A stretch of 63,468 nt of DNA from Neokomagataea thailandica NBRC 106555 (GTDB lineage Bacteria; Pseudomonadota; Alphaproteobacteria; Acetobacterales; Acetobacteraceae): contig NZ_BCZB01000018.1 in assembly GCF_001598495.1 (NCBI RefSeq), positions 1 through 63,468 of the forward strand. Direction: 5' to 3'. Made by a program: the position numbers and the translations under genes. Under the pieces are notes generated by a model. The model was not told the DNA's origin, searched no databases, and saw only the letters and a program-made list of their open reading frames with translations. Below are positions 36,227-45,541 of the stretch, piece after piece; the stretch's first letter is position 1; each line of letters starts with the position of its first letter.

Positions 36227-37627
36227 TTATTTATCAGAAGGGGTAAATAATTCTACTAAATCCGTTAAATGTCCGATTTCATGGGAAGATAAGCCAGTAG
36301 GCGGCTTTGTACGGGTTGAGCCAGCAGCAACCCGGCGGGGGAGTATTGCGGCATTAAAGCCGAGTTTTGCAGTCTCTTTGAGGCGTAAGTCGGTTTGAGA
36401 GACTTGCCGCACTTCTCCGGAGAGGCCGACTTCTCCAAAATAGGCGGCGGTTGGTGATGTCGGGGTGCCGGTTGCGGCAGAGATGAGTGCGGCGGCGACG
36501 GCCATATCGGCGGCGGGTTCATTGACGCGCATGCCACCGGCGATATTGAGGTGCACATCCATGGCCGCTAGCTTCAGCCCGCAACGTGCATCCAAGACGG
36601 CGAGGAGCATGTTCAAGCGCGCAGTATCCCAACCGACGACAGCACGGCGCGGCGCACCATCTCCCGTTTTTGGAGAAAGAAGAGCCTGAATTTCCAGCAG
36701 AACGGGGCGTGTGCCTTCGAGGCCAGCAAAAACGGCTGACCCGGCGATGTTGCCACGGCGTTCGGCCAAGAAGAGGGCGGATGGATTGGGAACTTCGTTG
36801 AGTCCTGTATCCGTCATGGCGAAAACGCCAATCTCATCTGTAGCGCCAAAGCGATTTTTGGCGGCGCGGAGGATGCGGAATTGGTGCCCGCGATCACCCT
36901 CAAAATACATGACGGCGTCGACCATGTGCTCTAACACGCGAGGGCCTGCGAGTGAGCCTTCTTTGGTGACGTGGCCGATGAGGATCAGCGCAAAGCCGAG
37001 TGTTTTTGCAAGACGAATGAGTTCAAAAGCGCAGGCGCGGACTTGGGCGACGGAGCCGGGTGCGCTTTCGATATTTTCCAGCCACATGGTTTGGATGGAA
37101 TCAATGACGACGACGGTATGTTTGCGTTCGTGCTCCAAGGAGCCAACGATTTCGCCAACATTTATAGAGGCTGCGAGGTCTAGAGAATCCAATGTTTTAG
37201 GGTTTTGATCTAAGCCCAGACGTTGGGCACGGATGCGGATTTGGTCCACCGCCTCTTCCCCGGAGACGTATAAAACACGGTGGCCGCTTTGCGCGAGGGC
37301 GCAGGTTGTTTGCAGCATGAGGGTGGATTTACCGATGCCGGGATCACCGCCTACGAGTACGACGGAGGCCGGGACGAGGCCACCGCCGAGAACGCGGTCA
37401 AGTTCTGCAATGGAGGTGCTGATGCGTGGGGGAGGCTTTACTTCACCATCCAACCGCACGGTATTGAGGCGCCCTGAGCGGAGGTTGCCGGTTTTGCGTG
37501 CCGTGGGTTCGGCTGTTTCCTCGACCAGTGAGTTCCATTCACCGCAGGCATCGCATTTACCAGCCCATTTGGGCGTGACGCTGCCGCAGGATTGGCAAAC
37601 GTAACGAGAGGAAGCTTTGCGTGCCAT
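36227..37627 (-). CDS. radA: DNA repair protein RadA
   Basis: A 466-residue RadA (Sms). It has the N-terminal zinc finger CQSCG...CDACGEW, a RecA-like core with the P-loop GGDPGIGKST, the RadA signature KNRFGATDE, and a Lon-like C-terminal domain (RAVVGWDTARLNMLLAVLDAR, GEVGLSGEVRQV). It aids branch migration of recombination intermediates. It lies downstream of the small membrane protein and MlaFE genes on the same strand. An AT-rich 140-base stretch separates it from the Hint gene. Confidence 0.96.
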   Translation of the reverse strand: MARKASSRYVCQSCGSVTPKWAGKCDACGEWNSLVEETAEPTARKTGNLRSGRLNTVRLDGEVKPPPRISTSIAELDRVLGGGLVPASVVLVGGDPGIGKSTLMLQTTCALAQSGHRVLYVSGEEAVDQIRIRAQRLGLDQNPKTLDSLDLAASINVGEIVGSLEHERKHTVVVIDSIQTMWLENIESAPGSVAQVRACAFELIRLAKTLGFALILIGHVTKEGSLAGPRVLEHMVDAVMYFEGDRGHQFRILRAAKNRFGATDEIGVFAMTDTGLNEVPNPSALFLAERRGNIAGSAVFAGLEGTRPVLLEIQALLSPKTGDGAPRRAVVGWDTARLNMLLAVLDARCGLKLAAMDVHLNIAGGMRVNEPAADMAVAAALISAATGTPTSPTAAYFGEVGLSGEVRQVSQTDLRLKETAKLGFNAAILPRRVAAGSTRTKPPTGLSSHEIGHLTDLVELFTPSDK

Positions 37628-37651
37628 TGCGGGGGTCTTTGGGGTAAAGGG

Positions 37652-37861
37652 TTAGGCTTTTGAACGCAAAATCGCACGTGCTAAGGTGCGCGATACGATC
37701 ATAATGACGACCATACCGACTGCGGGTACGAGAATGCCTGGGTGGGTTTGCATGTAGCGCAAAAGCAAAAATAGCATGGGAATGGCGATCACATAGCTGA
37801 GCAGCATACGATAGATGAGCGGCCGCGTGAAAAGTGGGGGACGGTTCCGTTGAGGGATCAC
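37652..37861 (-). CDS. Small membrane protein coupled to mlaF
   Basis: A 69-residue protein with two hydrophobic segments (about 18-36 and 42-60) and basic ends (...RTLARAILRSKA). Its start is a GTG that overlaps the mlaF stop (GTGA), which supports translation by coupling. No family recognised. It may be a MlaEF-associated or simply RadA-adjacent protein. Overlap, membrane pattern and basic tail argue for a real gene, but conservation is untested. Confidence 0.6.
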   Translation of the reverse strand: MIPQRNRPPLFTRPLIYRMLLSYVIAIPMLFLLLRYMQTHPGILVPAVGMVVIMIVSRTLARAILRSKA

Positions 37862-38661
37862 TTGCGTGGCTCCATATTGATCGGGCCTTCACGGCGGCCA
37901 TGTGTGAACTGATCAACCATTGCGTTGCCGGAGTTCATCAGTTCCGTCGCTTTGCCTTTCCAGACGAGTTTGCCTTGGTACAGCATGGCGGCATCGGTGC
38001 CGATGCGCTGTGCGGAGGCCATGTCATGAGTGATGGCAATAGCGGTTGAACCAAGTTTTTGGACGCAATCAACAATCAATCCGTCAATGACGGCCCCCAT
38101 AATGGGGTCAAGTCCCGTGGTGGGTTCATCAAAGAACAAAATATCGGGGCGCCCTGCGATAGCACGGGCAAGGCCTACGCGCTTTTGCATGCCGCCGGAG
38201 AGTTCAGACGGTGTAAGTGCACCAATAGACGGAGCGAGTCCGACTTGTTCCAGCAAAGGTTCTGCGAGGGTACGCGCTTGGGATTTGGAGGGCTTAGGCC
38301 CACTGCCCGGATGGTGCTTTGCGCGGAGGCCAAATCCGATATTGTCGGCAACGCTCATACTGTCGAACAGAGCCGCATTTTGGAAGAGCATGCCAATCTG
38401 GCGGCGGAGGACTTCACGTCGCGCACGTGACGCTGTGAGGATGTTCTCACCATCAATTTCGATGCTGCCGCTATCGGGTTCAATGAGGCCCAAAATACAG
38501 CGCAGAAGCACAGACTTCCCGGAACCTGACCCGCCAATAATGACCATGGAGGTGCGCGGCATGACATCAAGGTCAATGCCATCAAGCACAGTCTTAGAAC
38601 CAAAGGCTTTGGAGAGGCCCCGGATGCGAATTTTTGGGCTCTGGCTCACAGGGTCACTCAT
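37858..38661 (-). CDS. mlaF: Phospholipid-transport ABC ATPase (MlaF type)
   Basis: A 267-residue ABC ATPase with Walker A GGSGSGKS, the Q-loop IGMLFQNAALFDSMSV, the signature LSGGMQKRVGLARAIA and Walker B ILFFDEPTTGLDP. It energises the MlaE permease to move phospholipid between inner and outer membranes. The start overlaps the mlaE stop (ATGA). The usual mlaD and mlaC genes are not seen next to it. Confidence 0.92.
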   Translation of the reverse strand: MSDPVSQSPKIRIRGLSKAFGSKTVLDGIDLDVMPRTSMVIIGGSGSGKSVLLRCILGLIEPDSGSIEIDGENILTASRARREVLRRQIGMLFQNAALFDSMSVADNIGFGLRAKHHPGSGPKPSKSQARTLAEPLLEQVGLAPSIGALTPSELSGGMQKRVGLARAIAGRPDILFFDEPTTGLDPIMGAVIDGLIVDCVQKLGSTAIAITHDMASAQRIGTDAAMLYQGKLVWKGKATELMNSGNAMVDQFTHGRREGPINMEPRK

Positions 38662-39443
38662 TGTGAAAAGAAGAGGTCGGTCAGGAGATAGTCGAATAAG
38701 AAGAGCAGAATAGAGGCTCCGACAACGGCCGCCGTTGTGGCTGACCCTACGCCTTCAGCACCGCCACGGCTGTTATAGCCGTGATAGCAGCCCAATAAGG
38801 AAATCAGGAAACCAAAGGTCGCAGCTTTAGCGAGGCCGACGACCACATCAATGGTCTTCAGTGCGCTAAGGGTTGCGAGGATATAGGATGACGGAGAAAA
38901 TCCGAGCTTGGCGACAGAAACTGTGAAGCCACCGAGAACGCCTAAAATATCGGCGATGAGCACTAAGCAGGGGAGTGCTAATGTGCCGGCCAAAAGACGT
39001 GGCGTGACCAGATATTTCATGGGGTTGGTAGAGAGTGTACTGAGGGCGTCGATCTGATCGGTGACGCGCATCGTGCCGATTTCAGCGGACATGGCAGCGC
39101 CCACGCGCCCTGCCACCATTAGGCCAGCGAGAACGGGGCCGAGTTCACGCGTGACGGCTAGTACGACGATCCCTGCAATAGCGCTTTGTACATGGTATTG
39201 TCCGAACCCTGTATAGGATTGCAGAGCAATCACAGCACCAGAGAACAGAGCTGTCAGCGCCACGACCGGTAGCGAGAAGAATCCGATTTCTAGTAGGCTC
39301 GTCAAAAAGACGCGGCCATAGAATGGCGGGCGCACGAGGTGCGACAGACCTTCAAGGGCGAAAAGGGCCAAAGCGCCAGCATGGCGGATTAACCCTAGGA
39401 CGGCGCGACCAATGGCCGCGATGAGTTCGATAACGGCGTTCAC
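38658..39443 (-). CDS. mlaE: Phospholipid-transport permease (MlaE type)
   Basis: A 261-residue permease of the MlaE family. Visible family features are ETGFFSLPVV-like helices, FSGAVIALQSYTGF, TRELGPVLAGLMVAGRVGAAMSAEIGTM (split here: TRELGPVLAG, then GRVGAAMSAEIGTMRV) and RVTDQIDALSTL. It forms the inner-membrane part of the lipid transporter and is followed by mlaF with a 4-base overlap. First gene of this minus-strand operon with mlaF, the small membrane protein and radA. Confidence 0.92.
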   Translation of the reverse strand: MNAVIELIAAIGRAVLGLIRHAGALALFALEGLSHLVRPPFYGRVFLTSLLEIGFFSLPVVALTALFSGAVIALQSYTGFGQYHVQSAIAGIVVLAVTRELGPVLAGLMVAGRVGAAMSAEIGTMRVTDQIDALSTLSTNPMKYLVTPRLLAGTLALPCLVLIADILGVLGGFTVSVAKLGFSPSSYILATLSALKTIDVVVGLAKAATFGFLISLLGCYHGYNSRGGAEGVGSATTAAVVGASILLFLFDYLLTDLFFSQ

Positions 39444-39497
39444 TCTTCAGCCACTACCTTGCCTTTGGACTTGCGTCAAAGTTCTACGAATTCTGTA

Positions 39498-40685
39498 TCA
39501 ATTATGTGACGGTGTGGCGGATGTGTTTGGAGTGGGTGTGGGCTGCTCAGTTTGTGGGGCTGGGGGTGTGACAACGGGAGGGTTGGGGAGTGGTAAATCT
39601 GCATGAGGGCGCAAGGAGGGAGGCGGTGTGATGGTGGGCTCTGTTGGCGCTACAGGCAGGCGTGGTGATGTATTGATCATACCGGAGGGAGTGGCTGGCG
39701 TGGGTGTTACCGGAGCGATTGGTGTTGATTGTGGTGGTGCCGGGGGCACGATTATTGGCGGCGGCGCAACTGTGGCGGTTGGTGGTATGGGGGCTGAAGG
39801 AGTCGGAGCTGTGATTGTGGTGGCGGTTTGCGGTGGTTTAGAGGGGGTAGGCGTAGGTGTGGCGGCTGGTGGCGTTGCTGTTTGTGAGGGTGGGCTATCC
39901 CCGACATGCACGGTGCCCGTCCCGGAGCGTACGACAGGGCCGTTGACCTGTGCGACATCGACGGTGCCTGTGCCGTTAGCGGTAATTGTGGCGAGTGATG
40001 CACTGCTGGCTAACGCGGCGGAGGCATTATCTGCTGTGACGAGGGTAAGGGCTTCAATCGTGCCTTGAGCGACGTTGAGTGTCGCGCTGTTTGTGAGTTG
40101 TGCGGAAAAGGCCGTGAGATTCGCATGGTCTGCGGTGAAGCTCGTATTGCCGGATGCAACGATTTGGGCAGCACGGTCCAGCGTACCGATATGCACGCTG
40201 GATGTGCCACGCATGCTCAGGTCGAGTGATTGGATATTGTCGGCTGTTAAGGCGTTGGAATCTAAGCTGGCGTCCAAAGATGCAAGCTTTCCAGTGATGG
40301 TGAAGCGTGTATCGTGGCTGTCATGGATAGAAATGCCGGTAATCGGGGAGACGCTAATGGTCAGGCGGCCAGCAGGAGCACAACTGCGTGTGGAGACTGT
40401 GATGCGGCTCTCGGCTTCGTCTTTTCCGGTTCGGAGCATCACTTGCGTGGCATTGCTGCTGTCGAGCGTTGCGCCATCCTTCATGGATGGGTCCACAATG
40501 ATATGCACGGTGCCAGAGCATGGAACGGTAAGGTCTAGGTCCTCTCCAGACATGGTGATGTGTGCGGCATAAGCTGGGAAAGATGCAGCGCTGGCGAGGA
40601 GGCTTGTAACCAGTAAAGTGCGTATAAGCGGACGGATAACAGGCCGCAGGTGTGTTGTTATGTGGCGTGTCGTGCGGGATGTCAT
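39498..40685 (-). CDS. Secreted GIN-domain-like protein with proline/threonine-rich tail
   Basis: A 395-residue protein. A signal peptide ends near residue 41 (AYAA). Residues about 45-255 form a beta-helix-like region with repeated SLDLSMRGTSSVHIG, QIVASGNTSFTADHANLTAF and GTVDVAQVNG patterns, resembling the putative auto-transporter adhesin head GIN (DUF2807). The last 140 residues are almost only Pro, Thr, Ser, Ala and Val (repeated TPTP, PPTA). This is a surface-exposed or wall-spanning tail. Family is a moderate call and the function is unknown. Cys in CSGT and SCAP could pair. Confidence 0.7.
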   Translation of the reverse strand: MTSRTTRHITTHLRPVIRPLIRTLLVTSLLASAASFPAYAAHITMSGEDLDLTVPCSGTVHIIVDPSMKDGATLDSSNATQVMLRTGKDEAESRITVSTRSCAPAGRLTISVSPITGISIHDSHDTRFTITGKLASLDASLDSNALTADNIQSLDLSMRGTSSVHIGTLDRAAQIVASGNTSFTADHANLTAFSAQLTNSATLNVAQGTIEALTLVTADNASAALASSASLATITANGTGTVDVAQVNGPVVRSGTGTVHVGDSPPSQTATPPAATPTPTPSKPPQTATTITAPTPSAPIPPTATVAPPPIIVPPAPPQSTPIAPVTPTPATPSGMINTSPRLPVAPTEPTITPPPSLRPHADLPLPNPPVVTPPAPQTEQPTPTPNTSATPSHN

Positions 40686-40930
40686 CCTACGCTCCTTGCG
40701 TACCGCTCGTGTGAGGCCAGTTGGTATGGTTGTGGCCGAGTATTTTGTCCAATGAATTTAGCATGAGCGCTCCGTGCTGTCAGGCGGGAGGTTTTTGTAT
40801 AAAATCACTAAAATAAAAAGTAATACCATATTATATCGTTGAAATTGATGGTGTGACATCTTATGTCTGCCTCAGTCATTGTCGTGCTCTGCGGTGTTCG
40901 CCATGCATGACGTTGGATTGGGTGGCGCTT

Positions 40931-41611
40931 ATGTCTCTTTCCCCAACCGAACTGAAAGCCCTTCTGGCTACGCCAGAAGAGGATGTCTTAGCGCGTGTTC
41001 TGGCTGAGTTTCGGGGGCGCGTGGCGGTGATTTCGTCTTTTGGTGCTGAGTCGGCAGTGTTGCTGGACTTGGTGGCGCAAAGAGATGCGTCGATACCGGT
41101 TTTTTTCTTGGACACGCAAAGACATTTTGCTGAGACATTAGCGTATCGTCATACGCTGACGCAGGCGCTGTCTTTGCAAGATGTGCGCGTGATTGGACCG
41201 TCCGCGCTGCAATTACAGACGAGGGACCCGCAGGATCAGCTTGCGGCATTTGATCCTGATGCATGTTGTGCATTGCGGAAAGTGGAACCGCTGGATAGCG
41301 TTCTTCCGGAGTTTGATTTGTGGCTGACGGGGCGTAAGCGCAGTCAGGCAAAGACACGGGCGGCTTTGCCTGTTGTGGATGTACAGCCTGATGGGCGGGT
41401 GAAGATTAACCCGTTGGCAGGTTGGGGGCCGGAACGAGTGGAAGCGGTGATGCGTACGCGTGGTTTGCCGCGTCATCCACTTGTGGCTCAAGGATATACG
41501 TCAATCGGTTGTGCGCCTTGTACGCGTGCGATTGGCGAAGGTGAGGATGCGCGGGCCGGTCGTTGGGCTGGTCTGGCAAAAACGGAATGTGGCATTCATC
41601 GCCCGAGTTAA
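40931..41611 (+). CDS. cysH: Phosphoadenylyl/adenylyl-sulfate reductase
   Basis: A 226-residue enzyme that reduces APS (or PAPS) to sulfite. It has the N-terminal SSFGAESAVLLDLVA, LDTQRHFAETLAYR, a CC pair in ACCALRKVEPL, TGRKRSQAKTRA, and a second pair in SIGCAPCTR plus ECGIH. The CC...CxxC set is the mark of the iron-sulfur APS-reductase type rather than the cluster-free PAPS enzyme. I start it at ATG 40931; upstream in-frame codons exist (40907, 40853). First gene of cysH-cysD-cysNC. Confidence 0.93.
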   Translation: MSLSPTELKALLATPEEDVLARVLAEFRGRVAVISSFGAESAVLLDLVAQRDASIPVFFLDTQRHFAETLAYRHTLTQALSLQDVRVIGPSALQLQTRDPQDQLAAFDPDACCALRKVEPLDSVLPEFDLWLTGRKRSQAKTRAALPVVDVQPDGRVKINPLAGWGPERVEAVMRTRGLPRHPLVAQGYTSIGCAPCTRAIGEGEDARAGRWAGLAKTECGIHRPS

Positions 41612-41626
41612 GGGGATGAAGGTGTC

Positions 41627-42475
41627 ATGCAGACGGAGACCAGAATGACCTCGGGCATATCTCAGGCAACGCCTCGTGTTATGGATGATCTTGACCAGTT
41701 GGAAGCGCAAAGCATTTTTGTTTTGCGTGAGGCGTATCGGAAATTAAAGCCGCTTTCCTTGCTGTGGTCTTTGGGTAAAGACAGCAATGTGATGGTGTGG
41801 TTGGCGCGGAAAGCCTTTATGGGGCGTGTGCCTTTTCCGGTGATGCATGTGGATACGGGGAAGAAGTTCCCGGAAATGTATGCATTCCGTGAAGAATACG
41901 CCAAGAAGTGGGATCTGGATTTGATCCTTGGTGATTGCCCGCCTGTTGAAGAGATTGATCCCTCTTTGCCACCGGCTGCGCGTTCGGCTGCGCGTAAAAC
42001 GGCAGGTCTGGCCAAAATGATCGATAAGCACAAGCTGCGCGGTGTGATCGCGGGTATTCGTCGTGATGAGCAGGCGACGCGCGCAAAGGAGCGTGTGTTT
42101 AGCCCGCGTGGTGCAGGCCACCGTTGGGATGTGCGTAATCAGCCGCCGGAGTTCTGGGATCAGTACGCGACGCCGTATGAAGACGGCATGCATATTCGTG
42201 TTCACCCGTTGCTGTCATGGCGTGAGATTGACATTTGGCGCTATATTGAGCGCGAAAATATCCCACTGGTTGATTTGTATTTCGCCAAGGGTGGCAAGCG
42301 TTACCGTTCATTGGGTGACCAAGACATTACCAGTCCGGTTGAGAGCAATGCGTCCACCGTGGCGGAAGTGATTGCTGAGTTAGAAAACAGCAAGACATCC
42401 GAACGTGCTGGCCGGGCCATGGATCATGAATCAGAAGATGCGTTTGAGCGCCTGCGTGTGGCGGGGTATCTGTAA
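41627..42475 (+). CDS. cysD: Sulfate adenylyltransferase subunit 2
   Basis: A 282-residue CysD, the catalytic ATP-sulfurylase subunit that makes [20 protein letters not shown] is the PP-loop, followed by [16 protein letters not shown] and later [18 protein letters not shown]. The C-terminus [20 protein letters not shown] matches the family. It is 15 bases after cysH and 2 bases before cysNC, with GAAGG before its ATG. A partner for the GTPase CysN domain downstream. Confidence 0.96.
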   Translation: MQTETRMTSGISQATPRVMDDLDQLEAQSIFVLREAYRKLKPLSLLWSLGKDSNVMVWLARKAFMGRVPFPVMHVDTGKKFPEMYAFREEYAKKWDLDLILGDCPPVEEIDPSLPPAARSAARKTAGLAKMIDKHKLRGVIAGIRRDEQATRAKERVFSPRGAGHRWDVRNQPPEFWDQYATPYEDGMHIRVHPLLSWREIDIWRYIERENIPLVDLYFAKGGKRYRSLGDQDITSPVESNASTVAEVIAELENSKTSERAGRAMDHESEDAFERLRVAGYL

Positions 42476-42477
42476 AA

Positions 42478-44358
42478 ATGGGTGATACAATCGTGAATCA
42501 AACGCTGGAACAGGCCTATCGCGCGGCTGCAACACCGATTGTGATCGTGGGGCATGTGGACCATGGTAAGTCCACGCTGATTGGCCGTTTGCTCTATGAC
42601 ACTGATAGCCTGCAAGATGGCAAGCTGGCGCAGATTGTGGAGAGTAGCCGTAAACGTGGTCTTGCGGTGGAATGGAGTTTCCTGCTGGATTCCTTGCAGA
42701 TTGAGCGTGACCAAGGGGTGACGGTTGATTCTACGCGGATTCCGTTCCGTTTGGGGAGCCGTGAATTTGTGATTGTGGATGCGCCGGGCCATCGGCAATT
42801 TCTGCGCAACATGATCACGGGTGCGGCAGATGCAGAAGCGGCTGTGCTGGTTGTGGATGCCAAGGAAGGCGCGCAGGAGCAGACGCGCCGCCATGCGCTT
42901 TTGCTGCGTTTGATCGGTATTCGTCATGTGATCGTGCTGCTGAACAAAGCGGATATGCTCGGTTTTGATGAAGCGCAGATTGCGCAGGCGGAACGTGATG
43001 TTCGTCAGCTTTTAGGTCGTTTGGACATTTCTGTAGAAGCTGTGGTGCCTGCTTCCGCGCGTGATGGTGATAATATTGCCAGCCGCTCCGAGCGCTCTGC
43101 TTGGTATAAGGGGCCGACGCTGGTGGAGGCGCTGTCGAATGTGCAGCCACCCGCACCACGTTTGGCCTTGCCGTTCCGTATGCCGGTGCAAGATGTGTAT
43201 CGTTTTGATGGTGTGCGTTATGTTGCCGGTCGGATTGAGCGCGGGACGGTGCGTCAGGGCGATAAGCTGGCGATTGGCGTGCAGGGGCAAGTGGCAACCG
43301 TTGCGGAAGTGTGCCGTTGGCATGCGCCGGAGCATCCTGTGGCGGGAGCAGGTGAGTCCATTGCGCTGCGTTTAGAGCCAGACTTGGTGCCTGATCGTGG
43401 GGATTTATTATTCCCTGCCGGGCAGAGCGCGAATGCGCCGATTAAGTCCGCACGGCTGCGCACGCGTCTGTTCTGGCTGCGTGGTGAGCCTTTGCGTGTG
43501 GGCGAAAGCTTTACCTTGCGTTTGGCTACGGCAGAGCATGATGTCACTGTGGCGTCGATTGATGCGGTGGTGGATCTGGATGATCTGAGCATGGGGCCGG
43601 GTGATACGGTTCAGCCTGACGGGTTTGCAGAGGTCACACTCGCGGCCTCACATGCGCTGTTATTTGATGCGTTTACGCCGGGCCTGGGTGATGGGCGTGG
43701 CGTTCTGGTGGATCGCTTCCAGCGTATTGTAGGCGGCGCTCCGTTGATCGGTGAAGCGGAATTGGATGAGGGGGCTTTGGCTATTCATCCGACGGCCAGC
43801 CGTGTGTCTGCTGAGGCACAACAGCGTGCGCGCGGGCACCGTAGTGCTGTGTTCTGGCTGACAGGTCTGCCCGGTTCCGGCAAAAGCACGGTGGCGCGTT
43901 CTGCTGAGTTGGCTTTGACGGAGCAGGGCGTACAAGCCACCGTGCTGGATGGTGATACGCTGCGTGCTGGTTTGTGCAGTGATCTTGGCTTCTCACCCGA
44001 AGATCGTCGAGAGAATATCCGCCGTGCTGCACATGTTGCGAAGATTTTAGCGGAAAGTGGTCAGGTTGTGGTGGTTGCGCTGGTCTCCCCATTGCGGGAA
44101 GATCGGGAGCAGGCACGACACATCATCGGTGAAGGTTTCCACGAGGTCTTTGTGGATACGCCATTGGAGACGTGTGAAACACGGGATCCGAAGGGGTTGT
44201 ATGCGGCCGCACGTTCGGGGAAAATTGCGGAGTTCACGGGGGTTTCTGCTCCGTATGAAGCACCTTTGGAGCCGGAATTGCGCTTGGCGGCGGATTTAAA
44301 TGAAGAAGAAGCCAGTGGTAGTTTGACGGGGTATGTATTGCGGGCTGTTCAGCCTTAA
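42478..44358 (+). CDS. cysNC: Bifunctional sulfate adenylyltransferase subunit 1 / APS kinase
   Basis: A 626-residue fusion. The CysN GTPase half (about 20-430) shows [30 protein letters not shown] and LLNKADM. The CysC kinase half (from about 450) shows the P-loop [30 protein letters not shown] (as separate blocks [11 protein letters not shown] and EDRRENIRR) and [12 protein letters not shown]. It drives APS formation by GTP hydrolysis and can make PAPS. Such NC fusions are common in alphaproteobacteria. A strong terminator follows. Confidence 0.96.
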   Translation: MGDTIVNQTLEQAYRAAATPIVIVGHVDHGKSTLIGRLLYDTDSLQDGKLAQIVESSRKRGLAVEWSFLLDSLQIERDQGVTVDSTRIPFRLGSREFVIVDAPGHRQFLRNMITGAADAEAAVLVVDAKEGAQEQTRRHALLLRLIGIRHVIVLLNKADMLGFDEAQIAQAERDVRQLLGRLDISVEAVVPASARDGDNIASRSERSAWYKGPTLVEALSNVQPPAPRLALPFRMPVQDVYRFDGVRYVAGRIERGTVRQGDKLAIGVQGQVATVAEVCRWHAPEHPVAGAGESIALRLEPDLVPDRGDLLFPAGQSANAPIKSARLRTRLFWLRGEPLRVGESFTLRLATAEHDVTVASIDAVVDLDDLSMGPGDTVQPDGFAEVTLAASHALLFDAFTPGLGDGRGVLVDRFQRIVGGAPLIGEAELDEGALAIHPTASRVSAEAQQRARGHRSAVFWLTGLPGSGKSTVARSAELALTEQGVQATVLDGDTLRAGLCSDLGFSPEDRRENIRRAAHVAKILAESGQVVVVALVSPLREDREQARHIIGEGFHEVFVDTPLETCETRDPKGLYAAARSGKIAEFTGVSAPYEAPLEPELRLAADLNEEEASGSLTGYVLRAVQP

Positions 44359-44367
44359 AATCACATT

Positions 44368-44405
44368 AGGGGTGCAGTATGTGCTGCGCCCCTGACATGT
44401 TTTTT
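44368..44405 (+). terminator. Terminator of the cysHDNC operon
   Basis: AGGGGTGCAG/CTGCGCCCCT (one G-U pair) around loop TATGTG, then a T-run at 44400-44405, right after the cysNC stop. Confidence 0.9.
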
Positions 44406-44476
44406 CTGTGAAAAAGAACCAAAAAACGTTTTCTTAAGAGGTTCACGTAAGAATTTATGTATTGGGTTTTGGTCTT

Positions 44477-44806
44477 TTATGAGACTTTACGTAAAAACTC
44501 GGATTTAAGCATATAGCTTCCAGCTTCAATATCATGATCACCGCTACGCAGGCGGATATTTTTGATCTTTGTGCCGACTTTGAGAGCGTTTGATCCACCT
44601 TTCACCTTCAAGTCTTTGATGATCATCACGGTATCTCCATCAGCTAGCGGAGTACCGTTGGAATCTCGGATGACGTCTTCATCCGGAGATGTTTCAGCGA
44701 TATTAGCAGGCCATTCATAGCCGCAAATGTTACAGACATGCTGGGCGTCTTGAATGTGGTTGTCTTCAAGGGTGCATTGTGGGCAGGTGGGTGTCGTTGT
44801 GCTCAT
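44477..44806 (-). CDS. Zinc-ribbon PhnA/YjdM-like protein
   Basis: A 109-residue protein. The N-terminus has two CxxC pairs (CPQC...CNICGYEWP) for a zinc ribbon, and the rest is the PhnA-like domain: VIRDSNGTPLADGDTVMIIKDLKVKGGSNALKVG and KNIRLRSGDHDIE in separate blocks. The E. coli relative was first linked to phosphonate use but is of uncertain role. It stands alone, convergent to the cys operon. Confidence 0.9.
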   Translation of the reverse strand: MSTTTPTCPQCTLEDNHIQDAQHVCNICGYEWPANIAETSPDEDVIRDSNGTPLADGDTVMIIKDLKVKGGSNALKVGTKIKNIRLRSGDHDIEAGSYMLKSEFLRKVS

Positions 44807-44904
44807 AAGGGGTGTGTGTACGCGGTGAGTGTTTGCAAGACAATATATTCGCTTTCGAAATAATTTAGACGTATAAGAAAAATACTCTTTTATTGGAGAA
44901 TATG

Positions 44905-45477
44905 ATGATGCGTTTGAAGAGATGTTTTCTTATCGTATTAATGTGTGCATTGTCTCATCAGGCCGTTTATGCGGCCGATAATAAAATCTTACAAAAAATG
45001 TTTGATGATGATCAGGCTGCGCGCAATGCTGATGATATCAATTGGAAGGCACTTAACGTTCAAGATGCGCAACGCCGCGCTAGGCTGACTGAGCTCTTGC
45101 AGGCTGGTGATTTAAAAACGGGACGTGATTATTATAATGCGGCCTTTATTGAACAGCATGGGCATAAACCCGAGGATTATTTGCGGGCGCATTGTCTTGC
45201 CGTAACCGCGCTAATGTTGGGATATAAACCTGCACGGTGGATCAGTGCTGCGACGTTGGATCGTTATTTGGTTTTTACCGGGCATGCACAAATTTACGGC
45301 ACTCAATCATCGGGGAAGGTGCCGAAAGACCCGACGGCGGAGATGGAAATGTCCCAAGAGCCTTATGATCGGTCGGTGTTGACGGATGATATGCGGCGGA
45401 TGTCAGGTGTGCCGGGTATTCCAGAACAAGAACGGAATATGAAAGCGGGTATTTACCATCAGTCTTTGGATGACTGA
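44905..45477 (+). CDS. Secreted protein of unknown function, DUF6624-like
   Basis: About 190 residues with a signal peptide (MMRLKRCFLIVLMC... ending AVYAAD). Mature part: MFDDDQAARN, a run of charged helix, DYYNAAFIEQHGHKPEDYL, AHCLAVTALMLGYKPARWISA and DRYLVFTGHAQIYGTQ. I recall this pattern in the DUF6624-type proteins, with no known activity; the conserved His, Asp and Gln residues suggest an enzyme or ligand-binding protein. Start chosen among three tandem ATG (44902, 44905, 44908) by the GGAG 6 bases before 44905. No partner nearby. Confidence 0.75.
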   Translation: MMRLKRCFLIVLMCALSHQAVYAADNKILQKMFDDDQAARNADDINWKALNVQDAQRRARLTELLQAGDLKTGRDYYNAAFIEQHGHKPEDYLRAHCLAVTALMLGYKPARWISAATLDRYLVFTGHAQIYGTQSSGKVPKDPTAEMEMSQEPYDRSVLTDDMRRMSGVPGIPEQERNMKAGIYHQSLDD

Positions 45478-45500
45478 TTGCGCGTGGTGGGTAAGGCTGG

Positions 45501-45533
45501 GTGTGGCGCAGGGGAAAAGGGCCTGCGCCACAC
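45501..45533. terminator. Hairpin between convergent genes
   Basis: A 12-bp perfect stem GTGTGGCGCAGG/CCTGCGCCACAC with a 9-base loop, between the secreted protein and the antiporter. There is no T-tract on either side, so it may act as an mRNA end rather than an intrinsic terminator. Confidence 0.6.
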
Positions 45534-45541
45534 TCCTAGGG

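Noticed and set aside
38030-38713. 227-residue open frame opposite mlaF
   Set aside because: Antisense to a well-supported ABC ATPase; no domain visible.
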